Source: an uncultured Flavobacteriales bacterium (GTDB lineage: Bacteria > Bacteroidota > Bacteroidia > Flavobacteriales > Crocinitomicaceae). From it: 64,000 nucleotides of DNA. Below are positions 8,166 through 15,147 of this stretch, in pieces. The position numbers were made by a program, and so were the translations under genes. Within the stretch, counting starts at the first letter, position 1. Every line of letters starts with the position of its first letter. The stretch spans positions 1 through 64,000 of the forward strand of contig CAMLRS010000005.1 of NCBI GenBank assembly GCA_946482515.1, written 5' to 3'. The notes beneath the pieces are model-generated. The model did no database searches. It worked only from the letters and a program-made list of their open reading frames with translations, and was not told the DNA's origin.

Positions 8166-8236
8166 TGATTTAGGTGGTTAGGTTAGGTTGATTAGTGAAT
8201 GGAGTGAGGACGCCTGTCTTCGCTCCATTTATTTTT
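8166..8236 (+). ncRNA. Candidate ~70-nt small RNA
   Basis: Between dsbD and recG lies a promoter-like pair (8133-8162) and, about 35 bases further, a strong hairpin: AATGGAGTGAGGAC (8198-8211) with GTCTTCGCTCCATT (8216-8229), a GCCT loop, two G-T pairs, then TATTTTTTAT. Promoter plus terminator with no ORF between them imply a short non-coding transcript. The unstructured 5' part is G/T-rich (GGTGGTTAGGTTAGGTTG), which could pair with C/A-rich targets. No known RNA family is recognised. Confidence 0.45.
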
Positions 8237-8274
8237 TATCCATAATGCGTCGCTGTTGACGAGTTGCTGAACTA

Positions 8275-8397
8275 GTTTTCTTCAAAACTCACAAAACCCG
8301 CTAACCCCTAAACCCGCTAACCCCTAAACTCGCCAACCCTGCAACTCACCAACCCTGCAACTCACCAACTTCAAACTTCAAACTTCCAACTAATAAT
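8275..8397. repeat. Degenerate G-poor tandem repeat upstream of recG (family A)
   Basis: Words such as CTAACCCCTAAACCCG, CAACCCTGCAACTCAC and CAAACTTCAAACTTCC follow each other with a period near 10-16 bases. The strand is almost free of G. Related words are at 33461-33570 and, in reverse sense, at 14975-15024 and 36741-36775. It ends directly at the recG -7 box. Confidence 0.65.
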
Positions 8398-8405
8398 TAC
8401 CTTTG
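8398..8405 (+). promoter_or_regulatory. -7 promoter box of recG
   Basis: TACCTTTG is a perfect TAnnTTTG; the recG ATG at 8412 follows after six bases. It excludes the TTG at 8403 as a start. Confidence 0.6.
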
Positions 8406-8411
8406 CCCTTC

Positions 8412-10511
8412 ATGAACGAAATCCTGCTAACGCCGATTGAATTCCTGAAAGGAGTAGGCCCGCAACGTGCGCAATTGCTGCGATCGGAGCTCGGTATCGC
8501 TACGTTCGGCGATCTGCTGTGGCATTTCCCTTTTCGGTATGTAGACCGTTCTTCGTATCAGCAGGTACGCGATCTGGCCGGTGCTGACGGATTCATTCAG
8601 CTGAAAGGGAAACTCACATCGGTCCGGGAAGTCGGTTCGGGGAAATCCCGTCGTTTGACGGCCCAGTTCACCGATGGAACAGGAATGGTCGAGCTGACCT
8701 GGTTCCAGGGAATCAAGTGGATTTTACCGACGCTGAAAATCGGTCTGGAAATGCAGGTTTTCGGGAAACCGAAATTTTACGCGAATTCCTGGAGCATCCC
8801 GCACCCGGAGATTGTGGAAATGAGCAAAGCCGAACAGGTTTCCGGCTGGCAACCCGTGTATTCATCGACCGAAAGGCTCACCACTGCCGGCTTGCATTCG
8901 CGCGGTTTACAGAAGCTCATTACAACGTTATTGCCGCAGCTGAGGCCCGATCAATTGCCGGATGCTTTGCCCGAATCATTGAAAAAAGACTTGTCGCTTC
9001 CTGATTTTGCGCAGGCGATCGTTACCATCCATCAGCCATCCGATACGACCAAAGCACAACAGGCGCGTGTGCGCTTTAAATTGGAAGAGTTGCTGCACCT
9101 GCAGCTCGAATTGTTGTTGCGCAAACACATTTCCATGCAGAAAACGGCCGGGCATGTGATTACTGAAGTGGGCGATCCGTTCCACCGTTTTTATGAAAAC
9201 CATTTGCCCTTTCCGCTTACCGAAGCACAAAAGCGCGTGCTGAAGGAAATCCGGAAAGACCTGGGCTCCGGTACGCAAATGAACCGCTTGCTGCAAGGCG
9301 ATGTGGGTAGCGGGAAAACCGTTGTAGCGCTGCTGACCATGCTCATGGGAATTGGTAGCGGTTTCCAGGGAGCGCTCATGGCACCGACCGAAATATTGGC
9401 CAATCAACATTTTACCGGCCTGAGTGAATTGCTCGAAGGAACAGGGATCCGCATTGCCCTGCTGACCGGATCTACGAAACAGGCTGCCCGCAGACAGCTT
9501 CACGAAGAATTGCGCGCAGGCGAAATCCATATACTGGTGGGCACGCATGCGCTTTTAGAAGATGTGGTGCAGTTTGCCAACCTCGGTATTGTGATCATCG
9601 ATGAACAGCACCGTTTCGGTGTAGCCCAGCGCGCCCGGTTATGGAAGAAGAATACCGTTCCGCCGCACGTGCTGGTGATGACCGCAACGCCGATTCCGCG
9701 TACGCTCGCCATGACGTTTTACGGCGATCTGGATGTTTCCGTGATCGATGAGCTGCCGCCGGGACGCAAGCCGATCACTACCCGGCACCGGTTCGAAAAA
9801 GACCGCTTGGTGGTATTTGGCTTTATCCGAGACGAAATTGCGAAAGGCCGGCAAGTTTATATCGTTTATCCGCTCATCAACGAATCCGAGAAAGTGGATT
9901 ATGCGAACCTGATGGACGGCTACGAATCCATTTGTCGTGCTTTTCCGCTTCCGGAATACAAAGTGAGCATTGTACACGGCAAAATGAAACCCGAAGCCAA
10001 GGATTATGAAATGCAGCTGTTCGTGGAAGGAAAAACGCAGATCATGGTCGCTACAACGGTGATCGAAGTAGGCGTAAACGTTCCGAATGCATCCGTGATG
10101 GTGATTGAAAGCGCCGAACGGTTCGGTTTGTCACAGCTTCACCAGCTACGCGGCCGGGTAGGACGTGGGGCTGAACAATCGTATTGTATCCTGCTGTCGG
10201 CGGATAAATTGTCGCAGGATACCCGCAAGCGCCTGTCGACCATGGTGCGCACCAACGACGGTTTTGAGATTTCGGAAGTCGATCTCGAGCTGCGCGGTCC
10301 CGGCGATCTGATGGGAACACAGCAAAGCGGCGTGCTCGATCTTCGCATCGCCGACCTCGTAAAAGACGGCCCGTTGGTAGCATTAGCACGCGATAAAGCT
10401 CGGGAAATACTGGCTTCCGATCCACGACTGGAACGTTCTGAACATGCACTGTTGAAAAAAGAGGCCATCAGGCGGTTAAAAGACAAGCCGAATTGGGCGG
10501 AAATTTCTTAA
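8412..10511 (+). CDS. recG: ATP-dependent DNA helicase RecG
   Basis: RecG remodels stalled replication forks and Holliday junctions. The 699-residue protein has the N-terminal wedge/OB region (about 60-150), the helicase Walker A 'GDVGSGKT' (296-303), the DEQH box (397-400), 'TATPIPRTLAMT' and the C-terminal 'QLRGRVGRG' motif VI. Length is normal. The start at 8412 is chosen because a TAnnTTTG box overlaps the TTG at 8403. A small exported TonB-C-like gene follows eight bases after the stop and is likely cotranscribed, although no functional link is known. Upstream lies a long stretch of tandem intergenic repeats. Confidence 0.95.
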   Translation: MNEILLTPIEFLKGVGPQRAQLLRSELGIATFGDLLWHFPFRYVDRSSYQQVRDLAGADGFIQLKGKLTSVREVGSGKSRRLTAQFTDGTGMVELTWFQGIKWILPTLKIGLEMQVFGKPKFYANSWSIPHPEIVEMSKAEQVSGWQPVYSSTERLTTAGLHSRGLQKLITTLLPQLRPDQLPDALPESLKKDLSLPDFAQAIVTIHQPSDTTKAQQARVRFKLEELLHLQLELLLRKHISMQKTAGHVITEVGDPFHRFYENHLPFPLTEAQKRVLKEIRKDLGSGTQMNRLLQGDVGSGKTVVALLTMLMGIGSGFQGALMAPTEILANQHFTGLSELLEGTGIRIALLTGSTKQAARRQLHEELRAGEIHILVGTHALLEDVVQFANLGIVIIDEQHRFGVAQRARLWKKNTVPPHVLVMTATPIPRTLAMTFYGDLDVSVIDELPPGRKPITTRHRFEKDRLVVFGFIRDEIAKGRQVYIVYPLINESEKVDYANLMDGYESICRAFPLPEYKVSIVHGKMKPEAKDYEMQLFVEGKTQIMVATTVIEVGVNVPNASVMVIESAERFGLSQLHQLRGRVGRGAEQSYCILLSADKLSQDTRKRLSTMVRTNDGFEISEVDLELRGPGDLMGTQQSGVLDLRIADLVKDGPLVALARDKAREILASDPRLERSEHALLKKEAIRRLKDKPNWAEIS

Positions 10512-10519
10512 CATTAGAC

Positions 10520-10858
10520 ATGAAAAAATGGATTGCGTGTCTGGCGTTGCTGGGTTGGTCCTGGGGAGCTAATGCCCAGGTGGAGAGTGGAACTGTCGTT
10601 GAATCGGGCCGGAAATTAACGGTACCAGCCGTGTTCAAGGTCGAAGGGACAACAGAGGGAACAGTGATCCTGGAGCTTTCCATCAACCGCGAAGGAAACG
10701 TCACTTCCAGCAAAGTCATCAAGGAAGGCACAACCGTTGTTTCGACACCGCAGATCATGAAAGCGCAGAACATCAGCAAGAAGCTCAAGTTTACTCCCGG
10801 AACACATTTTGCGGAATTCCAGCACGTACGGGTTCGGTATACGTATGTAAAAAAATAG
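10520..10858 (+). CDS. Small exported protein with TonB C-terminal-like domain
   Basis: This 112-residue product starts with a signal peptide or single membrane anchor ('WIACLALLGWSWGANAQ') and continues as one TonB-C-like domain: 'TVILELSINREGNVTSSKVI' , then a helix, then 'KLKFTPGTHFAEFQHVRVRYTYV'. Such domains in Bacteroidota often contact TonB-dependent receptors, but here the proline-rich linker of a true TonB is absent, so energy transduction is unlikely. Cleavage after AQ would leave a small periplasmic domain. It begins eight bases after recG; an upstream GTG-like frame start at 10493 would overlap recG and is rejected. Function is inferred from fold only. Confidence 0.65.
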   Translation: MKKWIACLALLGWSWGANAQVESGTVVESGRKLTVPAVFKVEGTTEGTVILELSINREGNVTSSKVIKEGTTVVSTPQIMKAQNISKKLKFTPGTHFAEFQHVRVRYTYVKK

Positions 10859-10909
10859 GAGAAGAGCCTCTGAAATCCCTTGATTTTGCTGACCCTCGTA
10901 ATATTGCAA

Positions 10910-10923
10910 TCCGCCGCGGCGGA
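10910..10923. repeat. Perfect GC palindrome TCCGCCGCGGCGGA
   Basis: A 14-base self-complementary sequence in an A/T-rich gap between convergent genes, with the same TCCGCC/GGCGGA arms as the element in tilS. It might fold as a terminator stem, but no T-run follows on either strand. Confidence 0.65.
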
Positions 10924-10988
10924 CTAAAAAATGCAATTTTTAAAATTCTAGAATTTTGAAGTTTCCAAATTCGAGAATTCTATGAGTG

Positions 10989-11606
10989 TCAATCGGTGAA
11001 CTCTTTCTGCACATCGTGCAGCACTCTCGTTTTCGTTGCATCCGGAAAAAAATCATACCGTATCGAACACTTATTCACCAGCACGGCGCCGTTATCCAGC
11101 AACACCTGCGATTTCCCGTTTACGATTAGTGATTTTCCGTCTTCGGCGTAGCTCAACCTGTCGTTACAGGTATGTTTCGTCCCTTTTCGACTGGTACCGA
11201 TCAGTGTACAGCCAAGTAAGGTACGTGTCTCCTTGTTCAGCGTAAAATGATACAACGATGTGTAGCCACCCTGATCACGCCGTGCTATGGAAAACAGGAA
11301 CAGGTTATCCAGATCGTTGTAATCCAGCCAGTGGTAAACCGAAAGCGTGTCGGAAGGTAATGTGTCATTATTGTTAACGGAACGGAGCATGATCGCCGCA
11401 ATTTCATCGTGTGAAGCAGCTGGTTGCTTACGCCATTTCGTTTTTCTCATATTGAGGAAAGGAAGCCGGGGCAGCGATCGCCCTTTAACAAAATCGATCA
11501 GCGTATCCTGCTTGTCAACTGTAGCAACGGCTGGTGAATCTGTCGGGGACGAGCAGGAAGCCAGGAAAACCAATCCCGGCAAAGCAAGGAGGTAGAGGGT
11601 TTTCAT
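10989..11606 (-). CDS. Lipoprotein of unknown function
   Basis: The 205-residue protein starts with a lipobox signal peptide ('LALPGLVFLASCSS', Cys19), so it is predicted to be acylated and anchored in the inner or outer membrane. The mature part has no domain I recognise; it contains two cysteines ('TCNDRLSYAEDG', 'NKCSIRYDFFP') that could form a disulfide and many beta-type segments. It is alone on the minus strand between the TonB-C-like gene (convergent) and dusB. The ATG at 11606 gives a complete signal peptide. Nothing in the surroundings suggests a role. Confidence 0.7.
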   Translation of the reverse strand: MKTLYLLALPGLVFLASCSSPTDSPAVATVDKQDTLIDFVKGRSLPRLPFLNMRKTKWRKQPAASHDEIAAIMLRSVNNNDTLPSDTLSVYHWLDYNDLDNLFLFSIARRDQGGYTSLYHFTLNKETRTLLGCTLIGTSRKGTKHTCNDRLSYAEDGKSLIVNGKSQVLLDNGAVLVNKCSIRYDFFPDATKTRVLHDVQKEFTD

Positions 11607-11680
11607 GACCTTGTTTTTCAGGAAATTACGAAAAAGAAATTCCGGACTTAGTGCTCGCTAACGTTCTTTAACGCAAGTGA

Positions 11681-12673
11681 TCAGGCGAAAGCGAATTCGT
11701 TTGCGTTGTCTTCTACATAAGCGAGGATGTCGAAGATCTCGTCGCGGTCGAAGCTGGTGACGAGTTTGGTGCGGTAATCCTTGAAATGGGCAATGCCTTT
11801 GAAATAGTTGGTGTAGTGGCGCTTCATTTCAGCAATGCCCAGGCGCTCACCTTTCCATTTGATGCTCATCTCGAGGTGCTTGCGGGCTGCATCAACACGG
11901 GCTTTCACGTCCGGAGCAGGTAAATGCTCGCCGGTTGCAAAGTAGTGTTTCACTTCGTTGAAAATCCACGGGTAGCCGATCGCGGCACGACCGATCATAA
12001 TGCCATCAACACCATAGCGGTTGCGGTATTCGAGCGCTTTTTCAGGTGAGTCGATGTCGCCGTTTCCGAAAATCGGGATGTGGATGCGCGGATTGTTTTT
12101 CACTTCGGCGATGTAACTCCAATCGGCCTCGCCTTTGTACATCTGCGCCCGCGTTCTGCCGTGAATAGACAGTGCCGCCACGCCAATATCCTGCAAACGT
12201 TCGGCAACTTCCATCACATTGATCGTGGAATGATCCCAGCCCAGACGTGTTTTGACCGTCACAGGCAGGTTTGTGCTATTGATGCAGGCTTTGGTGAGAC
12301 GAACCATCAGATCGATGTCTTTCAACACGCCGGCGCCAGCACCTTTGCAGACCACTTTTTTCACCGGACAGCCAAAATTGATGTCCAGCAGGTCGGGATT
12401 GGTCGCATCGACGATTTTAGCCGAAATGGCCATGGCTTCTTCATCACCGCCGAAGATCTGTATCCCGATCGGACGCTCGTAATCGAAAATATCGAGCTTC
12501 TTGCGGCTTTTGATGGCATCACGGATCAATCCTTCCGAAGAAATGAATTCAGTGTACATGAGATCGGCACCGTTTTCCTTGCAGAGCGCACGAAACGGCG
12601 GGTCACTCACGTCTTCCATTGGAGCAAGCAGCAACGGGAATTCTCCCAATTCGATGTCACGGATTTTTACCAC
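11681..12673 (-). CDS. dusB: tRNA-dihydrouridine synthase, DusB family
   Basis: Dus enzymes reduce uridines in the tRNA D-loop with FMN and NADPH. The 330-residue protein shows 'LAPMEDVSDPPFRALC', 'QIFGGDE', the conserved 'NFGCPVKKVVCKGAGAGVL' segment, 'TVKTRLGWD', 'HGRTRAQMYKG' and the phosphate-binding 'FGNGDI' and 'GVDGIMIGRAAIG'. Length suits bacterial DusB. The start is a GTG at 12673, supported by a perfect TATCTTTG box at 12685-12678 only four bases upstream, so the transcript should be leaderless with GTG as first codon. The region just upstream of the box is one copy of a 31-base direct repeat. Confidence 0.92.
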   Translation of the reverse strand: MVKIRDIELGEFPLLLAPMEDVSDPPFRALCKENGADLMYTEFISSEGLIRDAIKSRKKLDIFDYERPIGIQIFGGDEEAMAISAKIVDATNPDLLDINFGCPVKKVVCKGAGAGVLKDIDLMVRLTKACINSTNLPVTVKTRLGWDHSTINVMEVAERLQDIGVAALSIHGRTRAQMYKGEADWSYIAEVKNNPRIHIPIFGNGDIDSPEKALEYRNRYGVDGIMIGRAAIGYPWIFNEVKHYFATGEHLPAPDVKARVDAARKHLEMSIKWKGERLGIAEMKRHYTNYFKGIAHFKDYRTKLVTSFDRDEIFDILAYVEDNANEFAFA

Positions 12674-12677
12674 GGTG

Positions 12678-12685
12678 CAAAGATA
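12678..12685 (-). promoter_or_regulatory. -7 promoter box of dusB
   Basis: Minus-strand TATCTTTG, four bases before the GTG start. Confidence 0.6.
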
Positions 12686-12687
12686 CG

Positions 12688-12718
12688 GTATTTCTGATGA
12701 TTAGCGTTGGCGGGCTTT
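12688..12718. repeat. 31-base direct repeat, copy 1 (dusB promoter region)
   Basis: Begins GTATTTCTGATGATTAGCG and is identical over 31 bases to 12897-12927. This copy covers the -33 region of dusB. The gap 12674-12980 contains no gene; it also holds a family D word (12756-12778), a palindrome (12809-12828) and a family H word. Confidence 0.85.
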
Positions 12719-12755
12719 TGGGTGGTTAAAAATGTAGTTTAACGTTGGATGTTTT

Positions 12756-12778
12756 TCACCACAAAAGGCACAAAAGGG
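12756..12778. repeat. Intergenic repeat, family D variant (CACCACAAAAGGCACAAAAGG)
   Basis: A variant of the CACCACAAAGG word seen at 2501-2519, 40868-40886 and 41061-41079. Confidence 0.55.
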
Positions 12779-12808
12779 AAGGTGACGTACTAGTGTAGTT
12801 TAAAGCGC

Positions 12809-12828
12809 TCCCGACTCTTCGGTCGGGA
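12809..12828. repeat. Palindrome TCCCGAC-6-GTCGGGA
   Basis: Arms TCCCGAC and GTCGGGA around TCTTCG. The same arms occur at 52033-52048 with a two-base spacer. Confidence 0.7.
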
Positions 12829-12896
12829 CCTACACAAAGTTTAGCTACAAAATTCAATAAGACTTTGCGCATTTCCACGAAAATTTGGATAGTAAA

Positions 12897-12927
12897 GTAT
12901 TTCTGATGATTAGCGTTGGCGGGCTTT
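12897..12927. repeat. 31-base direct repeat, copy 2
   Basis: Identical to 12688-12718. It lies in the gap downstream of the histidine kinase and is not followed by a promoter box or ORF, so it may be a remnant of a duplicated dusB promoter. Confidence 0.85.
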
Positions 12928-12938
12928 CCGACGATTCA

Positions 12939-12983
12939 AAAAGTAATAATGCACTATTGCAACAATGCAATAACGTAATATTA
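12939..12983. repeat. Intergenic repeat, family H (AAAAGTAATAATGCA)
   Basis: The word AAAAGTAATAATGCA is shared with 53615-53629, followed in both places by TTGCAA/AATGCAATAA words. Its minus-strand end TAATATTACG contains the stop codon of the histidine kinase. Confidence 0.6.
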
Positions 12984-14258
12984 CGTGTGAGCTGTGAAAG
13001 TGATTTCCATTCGATGCATCCCATTAAAGCTATACGAAACCCCAATCCCTTCCGCTTCGCAGATCGATTGCACAATCGCCAGTCCCAGCCCCGTAGATCG
13101 ATTGCCCGCATCGCCTTTGTAGAAACGACTGAAGATCTTCTCTCCGTCCAATGCTTCGGGCTGTCCCGTGTTTTCAATGATCAGCTGATTCGCTTCGATG
13201 GTCACGATCAGCTCGCCGCCGGTTTGGTTATGCGTGATGGCGTTTTTCAACAGGTTGGTGAGCAGGATAGAAGCCAGGTCGTGATGGAATTGCCGTACGA
13301 GGGTAGCGTTTTCGTGGAACTGAACGCTGATGTTTTTGTGTTCCGTCAAAGCCGAGAAATCTTCCAGCAATTCACGACACAGCTCATTAAAGTTGACTTC
13401 GGATGCCTCGCTGAATTGCCGGTTTTCGATCTTCGAGAGTAACAGCAGCGATTTGTTCAGTCGTGTTAAGCGTTCTAAAGCTCTTACAACCTGGTACAGC
13501 TCTTCCATTTGCTCTTCCGTGAGCGCGTGTTTATCAGTAAAAAGCTGCAATTTATTCAGGGCGATGGCCAGAGGCGTTTGCCATTCGTGTGAAGCATTTT
13601 CAATGAGCTGTTTCTGACTGTTGAACGCCTTGCTGTTGCTTTCCAGCACTTCCCGAACGGCATCGTTGAGCATGCGGAATTCCGTAATGTTGGTCGCTTC
13701 CGGTTCGATGCGATCATTACTGCCCAGGCGAAATGCACGCAATCGTTCGAGCAATGTATAGAACGGTTTCCAGATGCGACGCAGCAAAACACCGTTGATG
13801 AGCAGAATGCTGACGGTGAAGATCAGATAGAGCCAGAGCAGTGAATAGAACAGGTCTTCGATCAGGTCGTCTTCTTCCACCATCGACGAAATGACTTTCA
13901 TCTCGTAGTAATTCCCGTCTTTTGCCCAGAAAGTGGTCGTGAGCAGGCGCACAGGCTCGAGGTCTTCTTCCTCTTCCATATACATCAGCGTATCGATGTA
14001 CGTATCTACGTGCTTCAGCGCAGCCGTTTTGGTGATCTGCCGGATGGCGTAATTGCCTTCATCGAAGGTTCGTTGCTGCAATACCAGGCTGTCTTTTTCC
14101 GCTTCGCGGATGATGAGCAATTTGGAATTCGCCAGGCCGTCGTCGATGCTGTCGTGGACCTCATCGAGCATATTGATATAGAAAATAACGGCCCACGCGG
14201 TGAGTGCGAGCAGCAAAGCGCCCGAGAGGTAAAGCGATGTGCGGGTGAGCAGCTTCAT
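12981..14258 (-). CDS. Two-component sensor histidine kinase
   Basis: A 425-residue inner-membrane kinase: membrane segments at about 8-28 and 138-160 enclose a periplasmic sensor of about 105 residues with an acidic stretch ('MEEEEDLEP'). The HisKA domain has His224 in 'NASHEWQTPLAIALNK' (HEWQTP in place of the usual HELRTP), and the ATPase has 'NLLKNAITHNQ', 'GEKIFSRFYKGD' and 'STGLGLAIVQSI'. The start at 14258 overlaps the response regulator stop by four bases (ATGA), so both are translated from one mRNA; a longer frame to 14399 only shadows the regulator. Signal unknown. The stop codon TAA starts an intergenic repeat. Confidence 0.92.
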   Translation of the reverse strand: MKLLTRTSLYLSGALLLALTAWAVIFYINMLDEVHDSIDDGLANSKLLIIREAEKDSLVLQQRTFDEGNYAIRQITKTAALKHVDTYIDTLMYMEEEEDLEPVRLLTTTFWAKDGNYYEMKVISSMVEEDDLIEDLFYSLLWLYLIFTVSILLINGVLLRRIWKPFYTLLERLRAFRLGSNDRIEPEATNITEFRMLNDAVREVLESNSKAFNSQKQLIENASHEWQTPLAIALNKLQLFTDKHALTEEQMEELYQVVRALERLTRLNKSLLLLSKIENRQFSEASEVNFNELCRELLEDFSALTEHKNISVQFHENATLVRQFHHDLASILLTNLLKNAITHNQTGGELIVTIEANQLIIENTGQPEALDGEKIFSRFYKGDAGNRSTGLGLAIVQSICEAEGIGVSYSFNGMHRMEITFTAHT

Positions 14259-14932
14259 TCTTCCGTGAGCTTGTAACCAATACCATAGACCGACCGGATC
14301 TCGATTCCGGCATCTGCGTCTTTGAGTTTTTTGCGCAGGTTCTTGATCTGCGAATAGATGAACTCGAAGTTGTCGGCTTCGTCGATGTGATCGCCCCAAA
14401 CATGCTCTGCGAGCGCGGTCTTATCTATCAACCGGCCTTTGTTGGCCACGAAGTAGGAGAGGATTTCATATTCTTTCCGGTTGAGTGGAAGGGGAGTTCC
14501 GGAAGCGATCACTTCCCGGTCTTCCGGATGCAAAACCAGGTTGGCGATCGTGATAACGGGTTTTCCGTTGAATTGCTTGCGTCGCACAATGGATTTGGTA
14601 CGAGCGATCAATTCGGAAATATGAAACGGCTTGGTAAGGTAATCGTCGGCGCCCAGGTTCAGTCCTGTCAAACGATCGTCGAGTGCATCCCGTGCCGAAA
14701 TGATTAATACGCCATCGGTTTCACCCTGTCGTTTGAGCTCTTCGAGCAGTTCCAATCCGCTGCCCCCCGGAAGATTGATGTCCAGTAGAATGCAATCGTA
14801 ACGGTAAATGAGCATCTTGTCGAGCGCAGTGGGAAAATCGGCGGCCATTTCGACCACGGCGTCCTCTTTCAGCAACGCATCGCGAATGATTTCCCGCAAT
14901 TCGGGCTCGTCTTCAACAACCAGGATCTTCAT
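14255..14932 (-). CDS. OmpR/PhoB-family response regulator
   Basis: The 225-residue regulator has a receiver domain with the phospho-acceptor Asp51 ('CILLDINLPGGSG'), acidic residues Glu7/Asp8 and Lys around 'DDYLTKPFH', and a C-terminal winged helix with 'LNRKEYEILSYFV' and 'GIGYKL'. It pairs with the kinase encoded downstream through a four-base overlap. A TAAGTTTA -7 box (14944-14937) stands four bases before the ATG, so the mRNA is probably leaderless. Direct targets are not evident; no binding repeats are obvious in its own promoter. Confidence 0.94.
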   Translation of the reverse strand: MKILVVEDEPELREIIRDALLKEDAVVEMAADFPTALDKMLIYRYDCILLDINLPGGSGLELLEELKRQGETDGVLIISARDALDDRLTGLNLGADDYLTKPFHISELIARTKSIVRRKQFNGKPVITIANLVLHPEDREVIASGTPLPLNRKEYEILSYFVANKGRLIDKTALAEHVWGDHIDEADNFEFIYSQIKNLRKKLKDADAGIEIRSVYGIGYKLTEE

Positions 14933-14936
14933 GACG

Positions 14937-14944
14937 TAAACTTA
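14937..14944 (-). promoter_or_regulatory. -7 promoter box of the two-component operon
   Basis: Minus-strand TAAGTTTA, a one-base variant of TAnnTTTG, four bases before the ATG of the response regulator. Confidence 0.5.
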
Positions 14945-14974
14945 GACCTAAAATCGGGAAAAAAACTGGAAGGA

Positions 14975-15024
14975 TAGTTACTAGTTGGAAGTTACTAGTT
15001 AGAAGTTGCTAGTTGGAAGTTGAG
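14975..15024. repeat. Tandem intergenic repeat, family A (TAGTTGGAAGTTGC)
   Basis: Four tandem, slightly varied copies of an approximately 13-base word (CTAGTTGGAAGTTA and similar). A shorter array with the same word is at 36741-36775. Confidence 0.75.
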
Positions 15025-15040
15025 TCTTCGATTTGACACT

Positions 15041-15120
15041 AAGCATCAACCATCCAACATTAAGAATCAACCATCCCTCTTAAAGTCCTGGTGTCTTGAA
15101 ATCTTACTGTCCTGACGTCC
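15041..15120. repeat. Intergenic repeats, family C (CATCAACCATCCAACAT) followed by family I (AAAGTCCT..GTCTTG)
   Basis: CATC/CAACAT words match 19261-19296 and 42857-42887; the following AAGTCCT/GTCTTG/GTCCTG words match 19301-19335 and 19889-19920. Confidence 0.6.
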
Positions 15121-15130
15121 AAAAAAGCTG

Positions 15131-15138
15131 TACCTTTG
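15131..15138 (+). promoter_or_regulatory. -7 promoter box of the sulfatase-fold gene
   Basis: TACCTTTG, nine bases before the ATG at 15148. It overlaps a TTG at 15136 that would otherwise extend the frame. Confidence 0.6.
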
Positions 15139-15147
15139 CAAAGCCGT

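Noticed and set aside
8275..8400. Possible CRISPR array upstream of recG
   Set aside because: The units are 10-16 bases, degenerate and without constant spacers; no cas genes are near.
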